Source: Phycisphaerae bacterium (GTDB lineage: Bacteria; Planctomycetota; Phycisphaerae; Phycisphaerales; UBA1924). From it: 57,932 nucleotides of DNA. How positions within the stretch are numbered: position 1 is the stretch's first letter; each line of letters starts with the position of its first letter. This document shows positions 56,984-57,932 of this stretch, one piece after another. Under the pieces are notes generated by a model. It was not told the origin of the DNA. It saw only the letters and a program-made list of their open reading frames with translations, and did no database searches. The translations under genes and the position numbers were made by a program. The stretch is from NCBI GenBank assembly GCA_002706885.1, contig PAKY01000031.1:1-57932 (forward strand), in the 5' to 3' direction.

Positions 56984-57845
56984 CATCCCCACAGCAAGCG
57001 AGCGGTCCTGGCATTCCGGTCGTGCCGTCGCGTGGTCGCTCGCCGCGTTCTGTGCGATCGTTCTCGTCTTCAGCGTTCGCGAACTCGCTTCGCGCATCGA
57101 CGCGTGGCAACAGGCGAATCCGAAGCCGCTCTTCTACGCGATCCGCACGGATCATCCGACGTTTTCCTTCTCCGGTCGAGAGGTCAGCTTCGAGCCGGAG
57201 ATCGATGACAGCGGCGCTGGCACGCTGATACTCAATTACGGCGACAGCAGCAAAGAGCTGGACATCGAAGTGCCCCAGGAGCACGAACTGCCGGGGCTGG
57301 ACCGCTACTACGACTGGATGCACGTCCTTTTCTTCGCCGAGAACGTGGACCGCGAGCCGCTCGACGCGTTCCGCGAAAAGGTTGAGCAGCGTGCGATCCC
57401 GCTCCGATGCGTGGTGGCGGTGCGCCGGGTTGATCCGGGCGTCCCCGAAGACAGCCGCTTCCAACTGGAGGTCGAGGAAAACGACTGGGGTTGGGGCGAG
57501 GTGATGCGCCACCGCTGGTCATTCACGTTCTACGAGCTGCTGGCCGAGGGCGGCATCGAGGAGACGACCCTCCGCATGCCCGAGAGCGGGGCGAGCTTCT
57601 ACCGCCGCCGTGTACGGGCGCAGAAAGATGGCGAGGAGATGCCGGAGAGAGCTCCCGACGAACTCCGCGAGGGCACGTGGCAGTGGGATGTTGCGCTGAG
57701 GCTGATGCCCAGGCCGCCCGCGATCACAAAGGAAAACCAGGCCCTGCTCAACGCGGGCTGGACGCTACCGGTGACGTCGGCATCCGCTCTGGGCCTCGTG
57801 CTCTCGATCGCGTTCGCCTGTGCGCCGAAGCGGCGGGGGGCGTGA
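56955..57845 (+). CDS. Single-pass membrane protein at end of oxidase cluster, unknown
   Basis: 296 residues from ATG 56955, unrecognised. One N-terminal helix ('GRAVAWSLAAFCAIVLVFSV') anchors a beta-rich domain outside the cytoplasm: 'FSFSGREVSFEPEIDDSGAGTLILNYGD', 'RYYDWMHVLFFAENVDREPLDAF', 'RHRWSFTFYELLAEG'. A second hydrophobic segment lies near the C-terminus ('TSASALGLVLSIAFAC'). It overlaps the subunit IV gene by 29 bases with no spaced ribosome-binding site, so translation is probably coupled. By position it could be an oxidase assembly factor; SurF1 similarity is not evident. Confidence 0.78.
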   Translation: MTITAPADTDIPTASERSWHSGRAVAWSLAAFCAIVLVFSVRELASRIDAWQQANPKPLFYAIRTDHPTFSFSGREVSFEPEIDDSGAGTLILNYGDSSKELDIEVPQEHELPGLDRYYDWMHVLFFAENVDREPLDAFREKVEQRAIPLRCVVAVRRVDPGVPEDSRFQLEVEENDWGWGEVMRHRWSFTFYELLAEGGIEETTLRMPESGASFYRRRVRAQKDGEEMPERAPDELREGTWQWDVALRLMPRPPAITKENQALLNAGWTLPVTSASALGLVLSIAFACAPKRRGA

Positions 57846-57874
57846 TGCGATCGACGAGTCTGCTTTCGGAGCCG

Positions 57875-57932
57875 TTACTTGGTGGGTTCGAAGCGCCCGC
57901 CATCGAGCTGCTCGCGGTCGATGAACGACCGC
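57875..57932 (-). CDS. 3' end of a convergent gene, cut by window edge
   Basis: Minus-strand frame open from the window edge to TAA at 57877-57875, ending '...RSFIDREQLDGGRFEPTK'. Third codon positions are almost all G or C, as in real genes here, which favours it over the overlapping plus-strand frame. Too short to identify. Confidence 0.45.
   Translation of the reverse strand, partial: RSFIDREQLDGGRFEPTK

Noticed and set aside
57845-57932. Plus-strand gene start overlapping the previous stop as TGATG
   Set aside because: Contains TTA and several A/T-ending codons rare in this window; the opposing minus-strand frame has much better codon use. Cannot be excluded, since the window ends here.

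Overview
The window is GC-rich, densely coded bacterial chromosome and most likely comes from the phylum Planctomycetota, probably class Phycisphaerae. The clues are a DUF1800/DUF1501 secreted pair, an alternative complex III with an A2-type caa3 oxidase, several zinc-ribbon or TolB-like membrane and lipoproteins of planctomycete style, and a complete flagellar export cluster. This assignment is inference from gene content; no rRNA or tRNA gene is visible in the window.

Layout. (1) Positions 1-14,700, plus strand: a flagellar cluster in spirochaete/Bacillus-like order: flgE (cut by the window edge), flbD, motA, motB, fliL, fliN, fliO, fliP, fliQ, fliR, flhB, flhA, flhF, flhG, a small membrane protein and a FliA/WhiG-type sigma factor. 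Many genes overlap by 4-11 bases. fliM, expected between fliL and fliN, is missing. (2) 14,700-22,140: folK, an unknown secreted protein, a XerC/D recombinase, two lipoproteins (one a TolB-like beta-propeller), two hypothetical genes and an isolated nuoC. (3) 22,147-27,762: a 988-residue LptC-like protein with LptA-like repeats, kdsD, then scpA and rplI divergently. (4) 27,868-33,899, minus strand: a CvpA-like membrane protein, a membrane-anchored GspE/PilB homologue with a ruined Walker A site, PilT, and a sigma-70 factor. (5) 34,637-39,752: superoxide dismutase, two unknown membrane proteins and the DUF1800/DUF1501 pair. (6) 39,896-57,845: heme A synthase, then alternative complex III (actABCDEF), a small unknown membrane protein, Sco, caa3 oxidase subunits II, I, III and IV, and an unknown membrane protein.

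How it works together. Region 1 builds and powers the flagellum, from export gate and stator to placement GTPases and late sigma factor. Region 6 is one respiratory unit: quinol is oxidised by ActABCDEF, electrons pass through c-type hemes to the CuA/cyt c subunit II and on to oxygen, with Sco and CtaA supplying copper and heme A assembly. kdsD and the LptC-like protein point to a Kdo-containing lipopolysaccharide and thus an outer membrane.

The least expected signals are these. A -10 box TANNNT exactly six bases before an ATG with no Shine-Dalgarno recurs at nuoC, scpA, kdsD and a zinc-ribbon gene, suggesting leaderless mRNAs. The kdsD/scpA pair shares one face-to-face bidirectional promoter. 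The GspE-like protein has lost its Walker lysine beside an intact PilT. A single-chain LptC-(LptA)n bridge is possible. Two uncharacterised membrane proteins flank the oxidase genes. The only gene-free stretch above 300 bases is 33,900-34,636.
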